Shown: positions 1 through 8,453 of the stretch, piece by piece
How the letters are laid out: each line of letters opens with the position of its first letter
Position numbering within the stretch: the stretch's first letter is position 1
Source: Citreicoccus inhibens
GTDB taxonomy: Bacteria > Myxococcota > Myxococcia > Myxococcales > Myxococcaceae
Direction: 5' to 3'
Assembly: GCF_019039035.1 (NCBI RefSeq)
Contig: NZ_JAHNZT010000008.1
Location: 124,001-188,000 of the forward strand
DNA length: 64,000 nucleotides
Program-made: the position numbers and the translations under genes
The notes under the pieces: generated by a model
The model's database searches: none
The model's input: only the letters and a program-made list of their open reading frames with translations
Told to the model about the DNA's origin: nothing

Positions 1-486
1 TCGCCCATCGTCCGCGCCACCCCTGTAGGTACCGAGGCCAACGCCTTCCGCATCCGCCGCGCTCGCCGGGGGGATGCCGAGGCCATGGCGCTGCTGCTTC
101 GTGAGCTGGGCTATCCCCAGGGAACGGATCAACAGACGGTCCACTGGGTCATCAGCCATCCGGAGATTGAAATCTTCGTGGCCGGCGACGCGCAGGACCG
201 CCCCGTGGGCATGGTGTCGTTCTCTCACCGCCCGCAGCTGCGGCTGCGCGGGCGCGTGGCCACGGTGGACGAGTTGGTGGTGTCCGAGCCCTGGCGTCGT
301 CGGGGCGTGGGGCGGGCGCTGCTCGCGCAGGTGGTGGAGCGAGGCCGGGTGCTGAGCGTCAAGCAGCTCCAGCTCATCTCGCCGCTGGCCTCCACCCCGG
401 AGACGCGCCAGTTCTACCAGGCCTGCGGGTTCAGCGAGATGGACTCGGGCATCTTCCGCCACGCCGAGACGGAGACGCGCCGCTAG
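1..486 (+). CDS. GNAT-family N-acetyltransferase (5' end outside window)
   Basis: The reading frame is open to base 1, and residues before the first in-frame ATG (85) already look like a GNAT N-terminus (FRIRRARRGDAEAMALLLRE), so the gene starts upstream of the window. The acetyl-CoA pyrophosphate-binding motif is clear: VDELVVSEPWRRRGVGRALL contains the RxxGxG/A loop (RRRGVG). The C-terminal part, with FYQACGFSE, is the usual last strand and helix of the fold. Members transfer an acetyl group from acetyl-CoA to an amine; the substrate cannot be told from sequence. The protein ends at TAG 484-486. The family call is firm and the specificity unknown. Confidence 0.85.
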   Translation, partial: SPIVRATPVGTEANAFRIRRARRGDAEAMALLLRELGYPQGTDQQTVHWVISHPEIEIFVAGDAQDRPVGMVSFSHRPQLRLRGRVATVDELVVSEPWRRRGVGRALLAQVVERGRVLSVKQLQLISPLASTPETRQFYQACGFSEMDSGIFRHAETETRR

Positions 487-589
487 TCAGCCGCCCGCGT
501 GCCGGATCCGGGACGCACGCCGTACCACTCTCGGGAATCGCGGCCCCTCGCCGTGTTCAGCGGTTCCCGCGCGCCTGCGGGGTGGCACG

Positions 590-1909
590 ATGCGCGCCAC
601 CATGCATCGACTCGTCACGGCGCTCCTCGTCTGTGGTGTCCCGTCCCTGGTGCTCGCGCAGGCTCCCTCGACGGAGCGCTGGGTCGTCACCACGGACCTC
701 TGGGGCAACGCGCTCTACCAGGGGCTCACGTGGGAGCGCACGGGCAAGCGGCTCGGCGGCGAGCTCGATGGCGACGCGCTGGAAGGGGAACGCACCGGCA
801 ACGACGTGCGCTTCGTCGTCACGGACGCGCAGCACGCGCGCGCGACGTACACCGGCAAGGTGAGCGGCGACACGCTGCGCGGCACCGCGGACCTGCCCGA
901 CTCCAATCACCCGAACGTCCGCGTGAAGCACGCCTTCAGCGCGCGGCGGGTTCCCGAGCGCCCCGCCGGGCCTCCGCGCACGCACGACTTCAAGCCGACC
1001 ACCTACTCCAACGAGTTCTCCGCGAGCCGCGAGCCCGTCCTCACCCTCTGGGCAGGTGACACGCTGCATACGACGACGCTCGACTCGGGCGGCGTGGACG
1101 AGCACGGCGTCACGCAGGCGCTGTTCGGCAATCCGCAAACCGGGCCGTTCTTCATCGGGGACGCGCGCCCGGGGGACACGCTCGTCATCCACCTCAAGCG
1201 CCTGAAGCTCAACCGCCGCTTCGCGGACAGCCTGGACACCGTCGTCGGGCGGGCGCTCACGCCAGCGCTGGCCGCCAAGGCGGCGGACCTGGGCAAGCCC
1301 GTGCGATGGAAGCTGGACCTGGAGCGCGGCGTGGCGAGCCCCGAGACACCCACGGAGCGCCTCAAGGCCTTCACGGTGCCGCTGCGCCCCATGCTCGGCG
1401 GGCTCGCGGTGGCGCCGGGCTTCGGGCTGCCCGCGTTCTCCACCGGAGACACCAGCCGCTTCGGCGGGAACATGGACTTCAACGAGGTGGTGGAGGGCAA
1501 CACCGTCTACCTCCCCGTGTTCCAGCCCGGCGCGCTGCTCTACCTGGGCGATGGCCACGCCGCGCAGGGCGACGGCGAGACATCGCAGTACGCGCTGGAG
1601 ACCTCGATGGAGGTCGAGCTGACCGTGGACGTCGTGCACGGCAAGGCCGCCTCGATGCCGCGGGTGGAGTCGCCCACGCACCTCATGGTGCTGGGACAGG
1701 CGGGCTCGCTGGATGATGCCTTGCGCGCGGCGACCAGCGGCCTGACGCAGTGGCTGGAGCAGGACTACGGGCTGACGCTCTCGGAGAGCGCGCAGGTGCT
1801 GGGCAGCAGCGCGCAGTACGTCGTGGCCAACCTGGCGGGTCGCAGCGTGGGCGTGGTCGCGAAGCTCGACAAGGCGCGGCTCGCGACCCTCAAGCCCGTG
1901 GCGAAGTAG
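590..1909 (+). CDS. Exported acetamidase/formamidase-like protein
   Basis: A 439-aa protein. The first 24 residues form a Sec signal peptide (basic start, LVTALLVCGVPSLVLA, cut near AQA). Residues about 25-130 are a beta-rich extension not seen in cytoplasmic members. The rest matches the FmdA/AmdA family: WAGDTLHTTTLDSGGVDEHG, NPQTGPFFIGDARPGDTLVI, GGNMDFNEVVEGNTVYLPVF and YLGDGHAAQGDGE. Family enzymes hydrolyse formamide or short amides to acid plus ammonia. Here the protein should act in the periplasm or outside the cell. The start is ATG 590 behind GGGGTGG; ATG 602 is possible. It stands alone, convergent with the PilZ gene. Confidence 0.8.
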   Translation: MRATMHRLVTALLVCGVPSLVLAQAPSTERWVVTTDLWGNALYQGLTWERTGKRLGGELDGDALEGERTGNDVRFVVTDAQHARATYTGKVSGDTLRGTADLPDSNHPNVRVKHAFSARRVPERPAGPPRTHDFKPTTYSNEFSASREPVLTLWAGDTLHTTTLDSGGVDEHGVTQALFGNPQTGPFFIGDARPGDTLVIHLKRLKLNRRFADSLDTVVGRALTPALAAKAADLGKPVRWKLDLERGVASPETPTERLKAFTVPLRPMLGGLAVAPGFGLPAFSTGDTSRFGGNMDFNEVVEGNTVYLPVFQPGALLYLGDGHAAQGDGETSQYALETSMEVELTVDVVHGKAASMPRVESPTHLMVLGQAGSLDDALRAATSGLTQWLEQDYGLTLSESAQVLGSSAQYVVANLAGRSVGVVAKLDKARLATLKPVAK

Positions 1910-1933
1910 GGGCGCGCGGGCCGCCAGGGGTGT

Positions 1934-1953
1934 CCCGTCCAGGCGAGGACGGG
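1934..1953. terminator. Possible bidirectional terminator hairpin
   Basis: A 7-bp perfect stem (CCCGTCC / GGACGGG) with a 6-nt loop lies in the 57-bp space between the convergent acetamidase-like and PilZ genes. There is no T-tract, so it is a weak candidate supported mainly by position. Confidence 0.35.
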
Positions 1954-1966
1954 CCCCACCGAGCGC

Positions 1967-2332
1967 TCAGCGCTTGAAGGACTGCAGCACACGCGACAGC
2001 CGCGCGTGGTCCTCGTCGCTCAGGTCGGTGAAGCGCACGCCGATGGCCTCGGCCTCATCCCGCACCCACGCGATCACGCCGGTGAGGTTGAACTCCTCGC
2101 CACCAATCACCATCGCCAGCCGCACCTGCGCGCCCACGTCGTAGGCCTTGCGCGTGCGCAGGCACAGCCCTCCAGCCGACACGTTGAGCGAATAGGCACG
2201 CAGCGCGCGCGCGGCGTCCTGCATCTGTTCGAACCGCACCTCGAACCGAGCGGCCACCCGCTCATCCGTGCGTCGGTTCGCATACGGATTCGGCTCCCCC
2301 GCCGCGTCCGGTGCATCCGCCTTCGTAGTCAT
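1967..2332 (-). CDS. PilZ domain protein (c-di-GMP receptor type)
   Basis: A 121-aa single-domain protein. It has both c-di-GMP-binding motifs of the PilZ family: the N-terminal arginine motif (RRTDERVAARFEVRF) and the NVSAGGLCLR motif (D/NxSxxG) about 40 residues later, followed by beta strands of the barrel. The second messenger should bind between the two motifs. Myxobacteria use such proteins to tie c-di-GMP to motility, exopolysaccharide or development; the partner here is unknown. Start ATG 2332 is preferred with GCGGG six bases upstream; an in-frame GTG at 2338 would add two residues. It diverges from the Cys-rich lipoprotein gene. Confidence 0.9.
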   Translation of the reverse strand: MTTKADAPDAAGEPNPYANRRTDERVAARFEVRFEQMQDAARALRAYSLNVSAGGLCLRTRKAYDVGAQVRLAMVIGGEEFNLTGVIAWVRDEAEAIGVRFTDLSDEDHARLSRVLQSFKR

Positions 2333-2350
2333 GCGCACCCGCTACCCCCA

Positions 2351-2395
2351 CGGTTCAAGCGGCAAGTGTCCGCTGGTTCCCAGCCCCGGTTCAAG
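2351..2395. repeat. Direct repeat in divergent promoter region
   Basis: The 9-mer CGGTTCAAG occurs at 2351-2359 and again at 2387-2395, 36 bp apart, between the divergent PilZ and lipoprotein genes. Two copies in one intergenic region could be paired activator sites, but the match is short. Confidence 0.3.
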
Positions 2396-2457
2396 AGGCC
2401 CCGGCGAATGGATTTCGTCGTGTAAGTCCCATCGGACCTCCACGCCAGGAGTTCCGA

Positions 2458-3348
2458 ATGCGTGTGCATGCCGTGTTGTCGGGTGGTGCCCTCCTCGTGG
2501 CGCTCTGGGTGGCCGCGTGCACGGGAGAGGTGGGAAGACGTCCACCGGTGGACTCGGGCCAGCCCTCGGGCCCCGGGCGCGACGCGGGCGATGGCGGCTC
2601 GCCCCTCCCCGACGGCGGACTGAACACGACCCCCTCGGATTTCACGTGCAACGTGGCCAAGCAGGAAGGTTGTGGGGCCGGAACGACCTGCCTCTTCGCG
2701 CAGCTCGCGGATGGTGGCACCGGCAGCCGCTGCTTCGCGGGCGCGTGCGACGCCGTCCGGCAGGACTGTCCGGCGGGGCAGCGGTGCACCTACGCGACGA
2801 CGAGCGCCGGGGTGACGCAGCGCCAGTGCGTGGCGGAGGGCACAACGGACGAAGGCGGCGCGTGCACGATGTCACCGGACGTGTCCGGCCCCTCGTTCGA
2901 CACGTGCAAGAAGGGCTTGTTCTGCAAGGACGAGGCGCTGACGGACGGCGGCACGGGCTTCTTCTGCCGCAAGCTGTGCGACGCCAACACCCAGTGCAGC
3001 GCGGGCACCGAATGCAACACCGTGCTGCGCCTGCAAGGCACCCTGGAGCTGCCGCTGTTGTGCGGCCCGCCCGCCAGGCCCTGCGATGCCCTGGGCCAGG
3101 ACTGCGCCGCGCCCCTCGCCTGCTATCCGTCCACCCAGGGGCCCGTCTGCGCGAGCCGAGGCACGCTCTCTGAGGGCGCGGCCTGTGACTTCAGCAACCA
3201 GTGCGCCCCGGGCAGCACGTGTGTTCGCTCGGGAACGGAACTCCTGTGCCGCCCGCTGTGTCGTTTTCCCACCGGGAGTCCCGCGTGTGCCTCCGGCACC
3301 TGCCGTCCGGTGGACAACAATCCCAACGTGGGCGCGTGCGTTCCCTGA
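2458..3348 (+). CDS. Cysteine-rich lipoprotein of unknown function
   Basis: A 296-aa protein with a type II signal peptide: after about 20 residues the lipobox LWVAAC ends in Cys-21, the expected lipidated residue. A Gly/Asp/Pro linker follows (about 25-58), then a region with many evenly spaced cysteines in short units such as CNVAKQEGCGAGTTC and CDAVRQDCPAGQRC, which resembles the tandem disulfide-rich units common in myxobacterial surface lipoproteins. The start ATG is preceded by AGGAG at 2447-2451. No enzymatic motif is visible. Attachment to a membrane and a disulfide-stabilised ectodomain are the supported conclusions. Confidence 0.85.
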   Translation: MRVHAVLSGGALLVALWVAACTGEVGRRPPVDSGQPSGPGRDAGDGGSPLPDGGLNTTPSDFTCNVAKQEGCGAGTTCLFAQLADGGTGSRCFAGACDAVRQDCPAGQRCTYATTSAGVTQRQCVAEGTTDEGGACTMSPDVSGPSFDTCKKGLFCKDEALTDGGTGFFCRKLCDANTQCSAGTECNTVLRLQGTLELPLLCGPPARPCDALGQDCAAPLACYPSTQGPVCASRGTLSEGAACDFSNQCAPGSTCVRSGTELLCRPLCRFPTGSPACASGTCRPVDNNPNVGACVP

Positions 3349-3538
3349 CCTTCGCGCCTCGGCCTGGGAACACCGGCGACCTCGAGGGACAACGGGCTTC
3401 CCCGCGTGGGGAGCGCGGAGCCTCGCGCGCTCCCGTCTTCCGTCGGGAGGAGGAGACCTGAGTCGCTGGGCGGGGCCGCGCCGCGCCGCGCCGTCCTTGG
3501 CAGTCCGCGTGCAACGGGACGGGCCGGGAGGTGGCGAC

Positions 3539-4798
3539 ATGGCGTGGAGCGACAGGCTGCTGGGAGTCATGGGGACGCTCGGGCTGTTGGCGGCCTGCGG
3601 CCTGGGAGGCGACACCTCGCGCACGGAGTCCCTCGCGACGAGCCTCTCGTCGCGCACCGCGCAGGACGCGGCCCAGGCTCCGCTGGAGCCCACGCCCGTG
3701 TTGGACCTGCGCGATGACCGGCACACCACGCCTCGCCCACCGCCCGCCGCGAAGCCCACGTTCCAGCCAGGCTTCCATCAAGCCCTGCGCGGCTCCATCT
3801 CCACCGATGGACTGACAACGTTCCGCCTGCGCCTGCGCCTGGGGCGGGCGGGGGACCGCGTGCGCATCACGTTCCGCGCGGGCGACGGCGGACTCACGCT
3901 CCAGCGCGCCACCATCGCCCAGGCGGGCGATGACTCCGGCGCGCTCGCCTCGACGCCCGTCCCCATCGCCTTCCATGGCACGGCGGGCTTCTCCACCGAG
4001 GCGCGCACGCTGGTGACGTCGGACCCCGTCGCGTTCCCGGTGACGCTGTCCGACGAGGTGATCATCTCGTTCGAGGCCCAGGGCAACGTGGCCGCCAGCA
4101 TCATTGACGCCTTCCCGGGCAGCTTCTCGCGCGCGGGAGCGTTCGCGATGACGCAGGGCCCGATGGGCGGCGCGCCGTGGGAGAAGGCCGTGGGCGTGGC
4201 CACGGTGGACGTGGAGGGCCCCCCCGGCCGCGCCTTCGTGGCCATTGGAGACAGCATCACGGAGGGCTACATGAGCAGCCACAGCGACACGCGCAAGGCG
4301 TGGCCGTCGCTGGTGGAGCAGCAGCTCGGCATCCCCGTGGTCAACTCGGGCGTCTCCGGCGAGGGCTTCTGGGACGCCCAGCTCAACCTCCAGCAAGAGG
4401 TGCTGTCGCTGGAGGGCGTCACGGACTGCATCGTGCTCTTGGGCACCAACGACTTGAGCAGCGGCCTGAGCGTGGGGGAGCTCGAGGACCGGATGACGCG
4501 CCTGCTCGACAGCCTGGAGCCCTTCTGTCGGCTCTGGGTGGGCACGCTGCTTCCCAAGGAGAAGACGCACTACGGCGACTATGGGCAGGTGAAGGCCCAG
4601 CGCCACGCCCTCAATGCGTGGATCCGCCAGCTCACGCGTGCGACCGTCATCGACCTGGAGGCCGTGATGCGGCAGCCGAGCAACCCGGACCTGTTCCTCC
4701 CCGGGCTCTCGGTCGATGGCATCCACCCGAGCGAACAAGGCCACCAGGTGATGGCCGCCGAGGTGGTCCGCGTGCTGCGCGCCAAGGGCGGCCTGTAG
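3539..4798 (+). CDS. SGNH/GDSL-family esterase lipoprotein
   Basis: A 419-aa protein. The start at ATG 3539 follows GGGAGG and gives a lipoprotein signal with lipobox LLAAC, although the frame stays open further upstream. Residues about 70-225 form a beta-rich N-terminal domain of the type that precedes many bacterial SGNH hydrolases. The catalytic domain follows: block I AIGDSITEG (nucleophile Ser near residue 240), block III LGTNDLSSG, and block V DGIHPSEQGH carrying the Asp-His pair. These enzymes remove acetyl or acyl groups from polysaccharides or lipids. The gene is convergent with 4802-5512 with only three bases between stops. Confidence 0.88.
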   Translation: MAWSDRLLGVMGTLGLLAACGLGGDTSRTESLATSLSSRTAQDAAQAPLEPTPVLDLRDDRHTTPRPPPAAKPTFQPGFHQALRGSISTDGLTTFRLRLRLGRAGDRVRITFRAGDGGLTLQRATIAQAGDDSGALASTPVPIAFHGTAGFSTEARTLVTSDPVAFPVTLSDEVIISFEAQGNVAASIIDAFPGSFSRAGAFAMTQGPMGGAPWEKAVGVATVDVEGPPGRAFVAIGDSITEGYMSSHSDTRKAWPSLVEQQLGIPVVNSGVSGEGFWDAQLNLQQEVLSLEGVTDCIVLLGTNDLSSGLSVGELEDRMTRLLDSLEPFCRLWVGTLLPKEKTHYGDYGQVKAQRHALNAWIRQLTRATVIDLEAVMRQPSNPDLFLPGLSVDGIHPSEQGHQVMAAEVVRVLRAKGGL

Positions 4799-4801
4799 TC
4801 C

Positions 4802-5512
4802 TCAGCGCGCGCCAAGCACGCCGAACCGAGCGAGCACCCCCACCAGCGCGGGCGGCGCCAGCACCCAGTCCGTGCCCACGGCCAGCCAGCGCACGGGCGC
4901 ACCGTGCGCCTCCAAGCGCGCGTTCACCGCCGCGAGCAGCGGCGCGAAGGTGGGTCCCGGGGCCTCCCTGGAAGCCCGAGGCGCCTCGACCTCGACCGCG
5001 TCGGGCGCCACGCGGAACGCCGCCTTCCCCGCCACCGGATGCACCGCCAGCTCCGGCAGATGCGGGCGTGTCGCCGCCACCAACCGCTCCAGCAGCCCGG
5101 CGTCTTCGTAGGGGTGGGTGCCGCCCCGGTCCAGGAAGGTGGGGAGCTGCGTCAGCAGCGCATCCTCCAGCGGGTGCTCGCGGCTGTCGCGCCAGTGGTG
5201 CTCGGCGAGCGCCACCGCCTCGAAGGGCAGGTGCAGCGACCAGCGCTCCAGCAGCGCGAGCAGCTCGCCCATCCGCTCCACCTCCGCGTAGGGAACCGGC
5301 GCCTTGTGCACCCACGCCACCTCGGAGACGGTCCGCCCGCGGCGCAGGCCCTGGACCCGGTCTCCCACGCGAAGCTGTTGCAGCGAGGGGCCCCCGGCCT
5401 CCGAGTCCGGATACAGCGCGGTGGGGAGCGCATCCCCGCCCTCCTCCGGCCGCAGCAGCGCGAAGCCGTGCTTCGCGTTCAGCTCCACCACCGTGAACGT
5501 CCCTGACGCCAT
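4802..5512 (-). CDS. Hypothetical protein with cold-shock-like N-terminus
   Basis: A 236-aa protein. Residues 1-70 look like a cold-shock/OB domain: FTVVELNAKHGFALLRPEE resembles the KWFNxxKGFGFI strand pair and is followed by LRVGDRVQG. The remaining 165 residues are alpha/beta and not recognised. It may bind nucleic acid, but aromatic RNP residues are partly missing. Start ATG 5512 is used; an in-frame GTG at 5524 is possible. The gene sits 23 bp downstream of ppc on the same strand and is probably co-transcribed with it. Confidence 0.65.
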   Translation of the reverse strand: MASGTFTVVELNAKHGFALLRPEEGGDALPTALYPDSEAGGPSLQQLRVGDRVQGLRRGRTVSEVAWVHKAPVPYAEVERMGELLALLERWSLHLPFEAVALAEHHWRDSREHPLEDALLTQLPTFLDRGGTHPYEDAGLLERLVAATRPHLPELAVHPVAGKAAFRVAPDAVEVEAPRASREAPGPTFAPLLAAVNARLEAHGAPVRWLAVGTDWVLAPPALVGVLARFGVLGAR

Positions 5513-5535
5513 CCCGTCGTCCACTTTCCCGAGCG

Positions 5536-8205
5536 CTAGCCCGTGTTCCGCATGCCCGCGGCGATGCCATTGAGGGTCAACAGCAGCGGGCGATCCACGT
5601 CCCCGCTCCCCTCGCGCTTGCGCCGCAGCAGCTCCACTTGCAGGAAGGACATGGGGTCCACGTAGGGATTTCGCAACGAAATGCTGCGCTGGAGCTGCGG
5701 CATGTTGTCGAGCAGCCGCGCCTCGCCGGTCAGCCGCTTCACCTGCCGCCGGGTGCGCATGTACTCGGCGCGGATGGCGCGCCACAGCGGACGCGTGGCC
5801 GAGGGCGCCAACGCCGCGTAGCGCGAGGCGATGGCCATGTCCGCCTTGGCCAGCACCATGGTCACGTTGTCGATGACGGAGCGGAAGAAGGGCCACTCCC
5901 GGTACATGCGCTGGGACAGGGCCGCGCCGCCGGGCCGCGCCGCCAGGGCCTCCAGCGCGGTGCCCACCCCGTACCAGCCCGGGAGGATGGCGCGCGACTG
6001 CGTCCACGCGAAGCTCCAGGGGATGGCGCGCAGCGTCTCCAGGCCCCCCGCCTTGCGCTTGCTCGGGCGCGAGCCGATGGGCAGCGCGGCGATCTCCTCC
6101 ACGGGCGTGGCCGCCATGAAGAACGGGACGAAGCGCGGCTCGTCCCAGACCAGCGCCCGGTACGCGCGCCGCCCGTCCTCGGCCAGCGCATCGAACGCCG
6201 CGCGGTAGGTGGCCTCCTCCTCGGGCGGGGGCCGGGGCTGCGCATCGAGCGTGTGCAACAGCACGCCGCCCACCACCAACTCCAACGTGCGCCGCGCCAG
6301 CTCCGGCCGCGCGTACTTGTGGTCCATGGCCTCGCCCTGCTCCGTGGCCTTGTACGCTCCGGCCACCGTGCCGGGCGGCAGCGCGAGGATGGCCGTCTGA
6401 GCCGGTCCACCGCCGCGCGCCACGGTCTCGCCTCGGCCGTGGAACAGCCGCAGCGTCACGCCGTTCGCTCGCGCCACCTCGGTCAGCGCCACCTGCGCCC
6501 GGTACAGCGCGGCGCTCGCCGCCAGGAGCCCCACCTCCTTGCCCGAGTCGCTGTAGCCCACCATCACCTCCTGCACGCCTCGCGCGCGCAGGTGTCGGCG
6601 GTACACCGGGTTGGCGAAGAGCGCGCGCAGCACGTCCGGCCCCGCGTCCAGCGCCCCCAGCTGCTCGAACAGCGGGACCACGTCCACCGTGGCGCAGCCG
6701 CGCGCGTCGTCCCAGAGGCCCGCGCGGCGGGCGCACGCGAGCGCCGCCAGCACGTCCTCCGCGGTGCTGGCCATGCTGAGGATGAGCGTGCGGCACACCG
6801 CCTCGCTCCCCACCGCCTGCGCTTCCTTCAAGCGCTCCAGCACCGCCATCAAGCGCGCGCCCCCCTCGCTCGCGGGGGGGCCGCCCTCAGCGGCCCGCGT
6901 GGCGCTCACCGCGTCCTCGGCGGGCGCGCGGATCTCCAGCTCGGCCAGCCCCAGGCCCAGCGCGCGCACGCGCTCGTGCATGCGCCGCACCTCGCGCAGC
7001 CCCGCCTGGTCTCCCCGGGCCTCGGCCAGGGAGCGCTCCAGCACGCCCAGGTCCGCCATCAGCGCCTCGGGCGAGTGGTACGCCGCGTCCGGCAGCTTCG
7101 CGTCCACCCCCTGGCGCCGGGCTTCGACGAAGCGCAGGCCACGCAGGAGCCGCTCCTCCATGAAGCGCAGCTTGCGCCGCCAGGGTTCGCCCTCGGTCCG
7201 CGCGCCCTGGAGCTTCGCCACCTCGGGCAGCTCGCGCGCATCCTCCGCCAGGGAGCGCTCCAGTGCGTCACCCGGGGCCACGTGCCGCACCGACTGGGAC
7301 AGCATGCCGCCCAGCCGCGCCACCTCGCGCAACAGCAGCCGCAGGCCCCGCGCGTGGTGCGCGCGCAGCGTGTCCGCGAACACCTCGGGCGTCACCAGCG
7401 GGTTGCCGTCCATGTCCCCGCCCACCCACGAGTGCACCCGCACGGGCGTGGCCACCGGCCCGAGCGGCTCGCCATAGGCGCGCTCGAAGGCCCACGCCAG
7501 CGACTCGGGCACGCAGCCCACCTCGTCCGCCAGCATCTCCTCCACGTACCAGAGGACGTTCTTCACCTCGTCACCCACCGTGGGCCGCTCGCGCCGCAGC
7601 TCGTCCGTCTGCCAGAGCGCGGTGATCTCCTCGCGCATGGCGGCCAGGTTCTCCGCGCGCTCTCGCGGCGTGAGGCGGCAGCGGTCTCGCTCTTCCAAGA
7701 GTTGCGCCAGGCGGTACAGCTTCTCCAGCAGCGTGCGGCGCACCGCCTGCGTCGGGTGGGCCGTGAGCGTCAGCGTCACCCGCATGCCGTCCAGCGCCTC
7801 GCGCACCCGCGCCGGAGGCACGCCCGCGCGCTTCAGCTCGCGCATCGTCGCCTCCAGTGAGCCGCGCTGAGGGCGCGTCACGCCCTCGCTGGCGTGGGCC
7901 CGCGCGCGGCGGATCCGGTGGTGCTGCTCCGCCAGATTGACGAGCTGGAAGTACACCGCGAACGCCCGCAGCACCGGCTCCGCCTGGGACAAGGGCAGCC
8001 GCTGGAGCACCTGCGCCAGCTCCGCCGCCGCCGCCCGGCGCCCCTCCATGGGCCCTCGCCGCCGCTGGATGGCCAGGTGCCGCACCCGCTCCTCCAACTC
8101 GAACAGCGCGGGCCCCTCCTGCTCCACGAGCACTTCGCCCAACAGCCGGCCCAACAGCCGGACATCACGCCGCAACGGGGGATCCACAGGTCGGATGCGC
8201 GCCAT
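5536..8205 (-). CDS. ppc: Phosphoenolpyruvate carboxylase
   Basis: About 889 aa, the normal size for bacterial PEPC, which makes oxaloacetate from PEP and bicarbonate to refill the TCA cycle. Visible motifs in order: LTAHPTQAVRR, VMVGYSDSGKEVG (catalytic Lys), LFHGRGETVARGGGP (catalytic His and Arg residues), ATEQGEAMDHKY, ILPGWYGVGTAL, RNPYVDPMSFLQVELLR, and the C-terminal RNTG. The glycine-rich loop differs from the usual GRGGSIGRGG form. ATG 8205 is used; GTG 8217 is a good alternative because AAGGGGG lies just upstream of it. The gene diverges from the M6 protease across a dyad-rich region. Confidence 0.95.
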   Translation of the reverse strand: MARIRPVDPPLRRDVRLLGRLLGEVLVEQEGPALFELEERVRHLAIQRRRGPMEGRRAAAAELAQVLQRLPLSQAEPVLRAFAVYFQLVNLAEQHHRIRRARAHASEGVTRPQRGSLEATMRELKRAGVPPARVREALDGMRVTLTLTAHPTQAVRRTLLEKLYRLAQLLEERDRCRLTPRERAENLAAMREEITALWQTDELRRERPTVGDEVKNVLWYVEEMLADEVGCVPESLAWAFERAYGEPLGPVATPVRVHSWVGGDMDGNPLVTPEVFADTLRAHHARGLRLLLREVARLGGMLSQSVRHVAPGDALERSLAEDARELPEVAKLQGARTEGEPWRRKLRFMEERLLRGLRFVEARRQGVDAKLPDAAYHSPEALMADLGVLERSLAEARGDQAGLREVRRMHERVRALGLGLAELEIRAPAEDAVSATRAAEGGPPASEGGARLMAVLERLKEAQAVGSEAVCRTLILSMASTAEDVLAALACARRAGLWDDARGCATVDVVPLFEQLGALDAGPDVLRALFANPVYRRHLRARGVQEVMVGYSDSGKEVGLLAASAALYRAQVALTEVARANGVTLRLFHGRGETVARGGGPAQTAILALPPGTVAGAYKATEQGEAMDHKYARPELARRTLELVVGGVLLHTLDAQPRPPPEEEATYRAAFDALAEDGRRAYRALVWDEPRFVPFFMAATPVEEIAALPIGSRPSKRKAGGLETLRAIPWSFAWTQSRAILPGWYGVGTALEALAARPGGAALSQRMYREWPFFRSVIDNVTMVLAKADMAIASRYAALAPSATRPLWRAIRAEYMRTRRQVKRLTGEARLLDNMPQLQRSISLRNPYVDPMSFLQVELLRRKREGSGDVDRPLLLTLNGIAAGMRNTG

Positions 8206-8286
8206 ACCGCCGGGCACCGTACCCCCTTCCCTCGCGGCCTGTGTCGCCAAACACCCGCACCGACCACCGCTCGACGAAGCACCTCC

Positions 8287-8318
8287 TCCGACATTTCGCA
8301 CATCGAAGTCATGTCGGA
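8287..8318. promoter_or_regulatory. Inverted repeat 1 in ppc/protease intergenic region
   Basis: Perfect 8-bp arms TCCGACAT (8287-8294) and ATGTCGGA (8311-8318) with a 16-nt spacer. It is the first of three dyads in the same intergenic region and may be an operator. Confidence 0.4.
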
Positions 8319-8328
8319 CCTGACTGCT

Positions 8329-8358
8329 AATACGGCACTGTTTCACCTATGCCGTATT
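8329..8358. promoter_or_regulatory. Inverted repeat 2 in ppc/protease intergenic region
   Basis: Perfect 9-bp arms AATACGGCA (8329-8337) and TGCCGTATT (8350-8358) with a 12-nt spacer. The region is clearly more AT-rich than its surroundings and includes TAATAC, a possible -10 hexamer reading toward the protease. Confidence 0.45.
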
Positions 8359-8370
8359 TCCAACACCTCA

Positions 8371-8388
8371 TGTTTCGAATTAGAAACA
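8371..8388. promoter_or_regulatory. Inverted repeat 3 in ppc/protease intergenic region
   Basis: Perfect 6-bp arms TGTTTC and GAAACA around GAATTA. It sits 65 bp upstream of the protease start and could be an operator or a leader hairpin. Confidence 0.35.
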
Positions 8389-8453
8389 CGGATTACCCCC
8401 CGGACGGACATGGACATGAGGTCGCCTTCCCACCCACCGCAAGAGGAGCAGCA

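Noticed and set aside
557-1681. Minus-strand open frame of 374 codons over the acetamidase-like gene
   Set aside because: Arg/His/Val-rich shadow with no recognisable motif; the plus-strand gene has signal peptide and family signatures.
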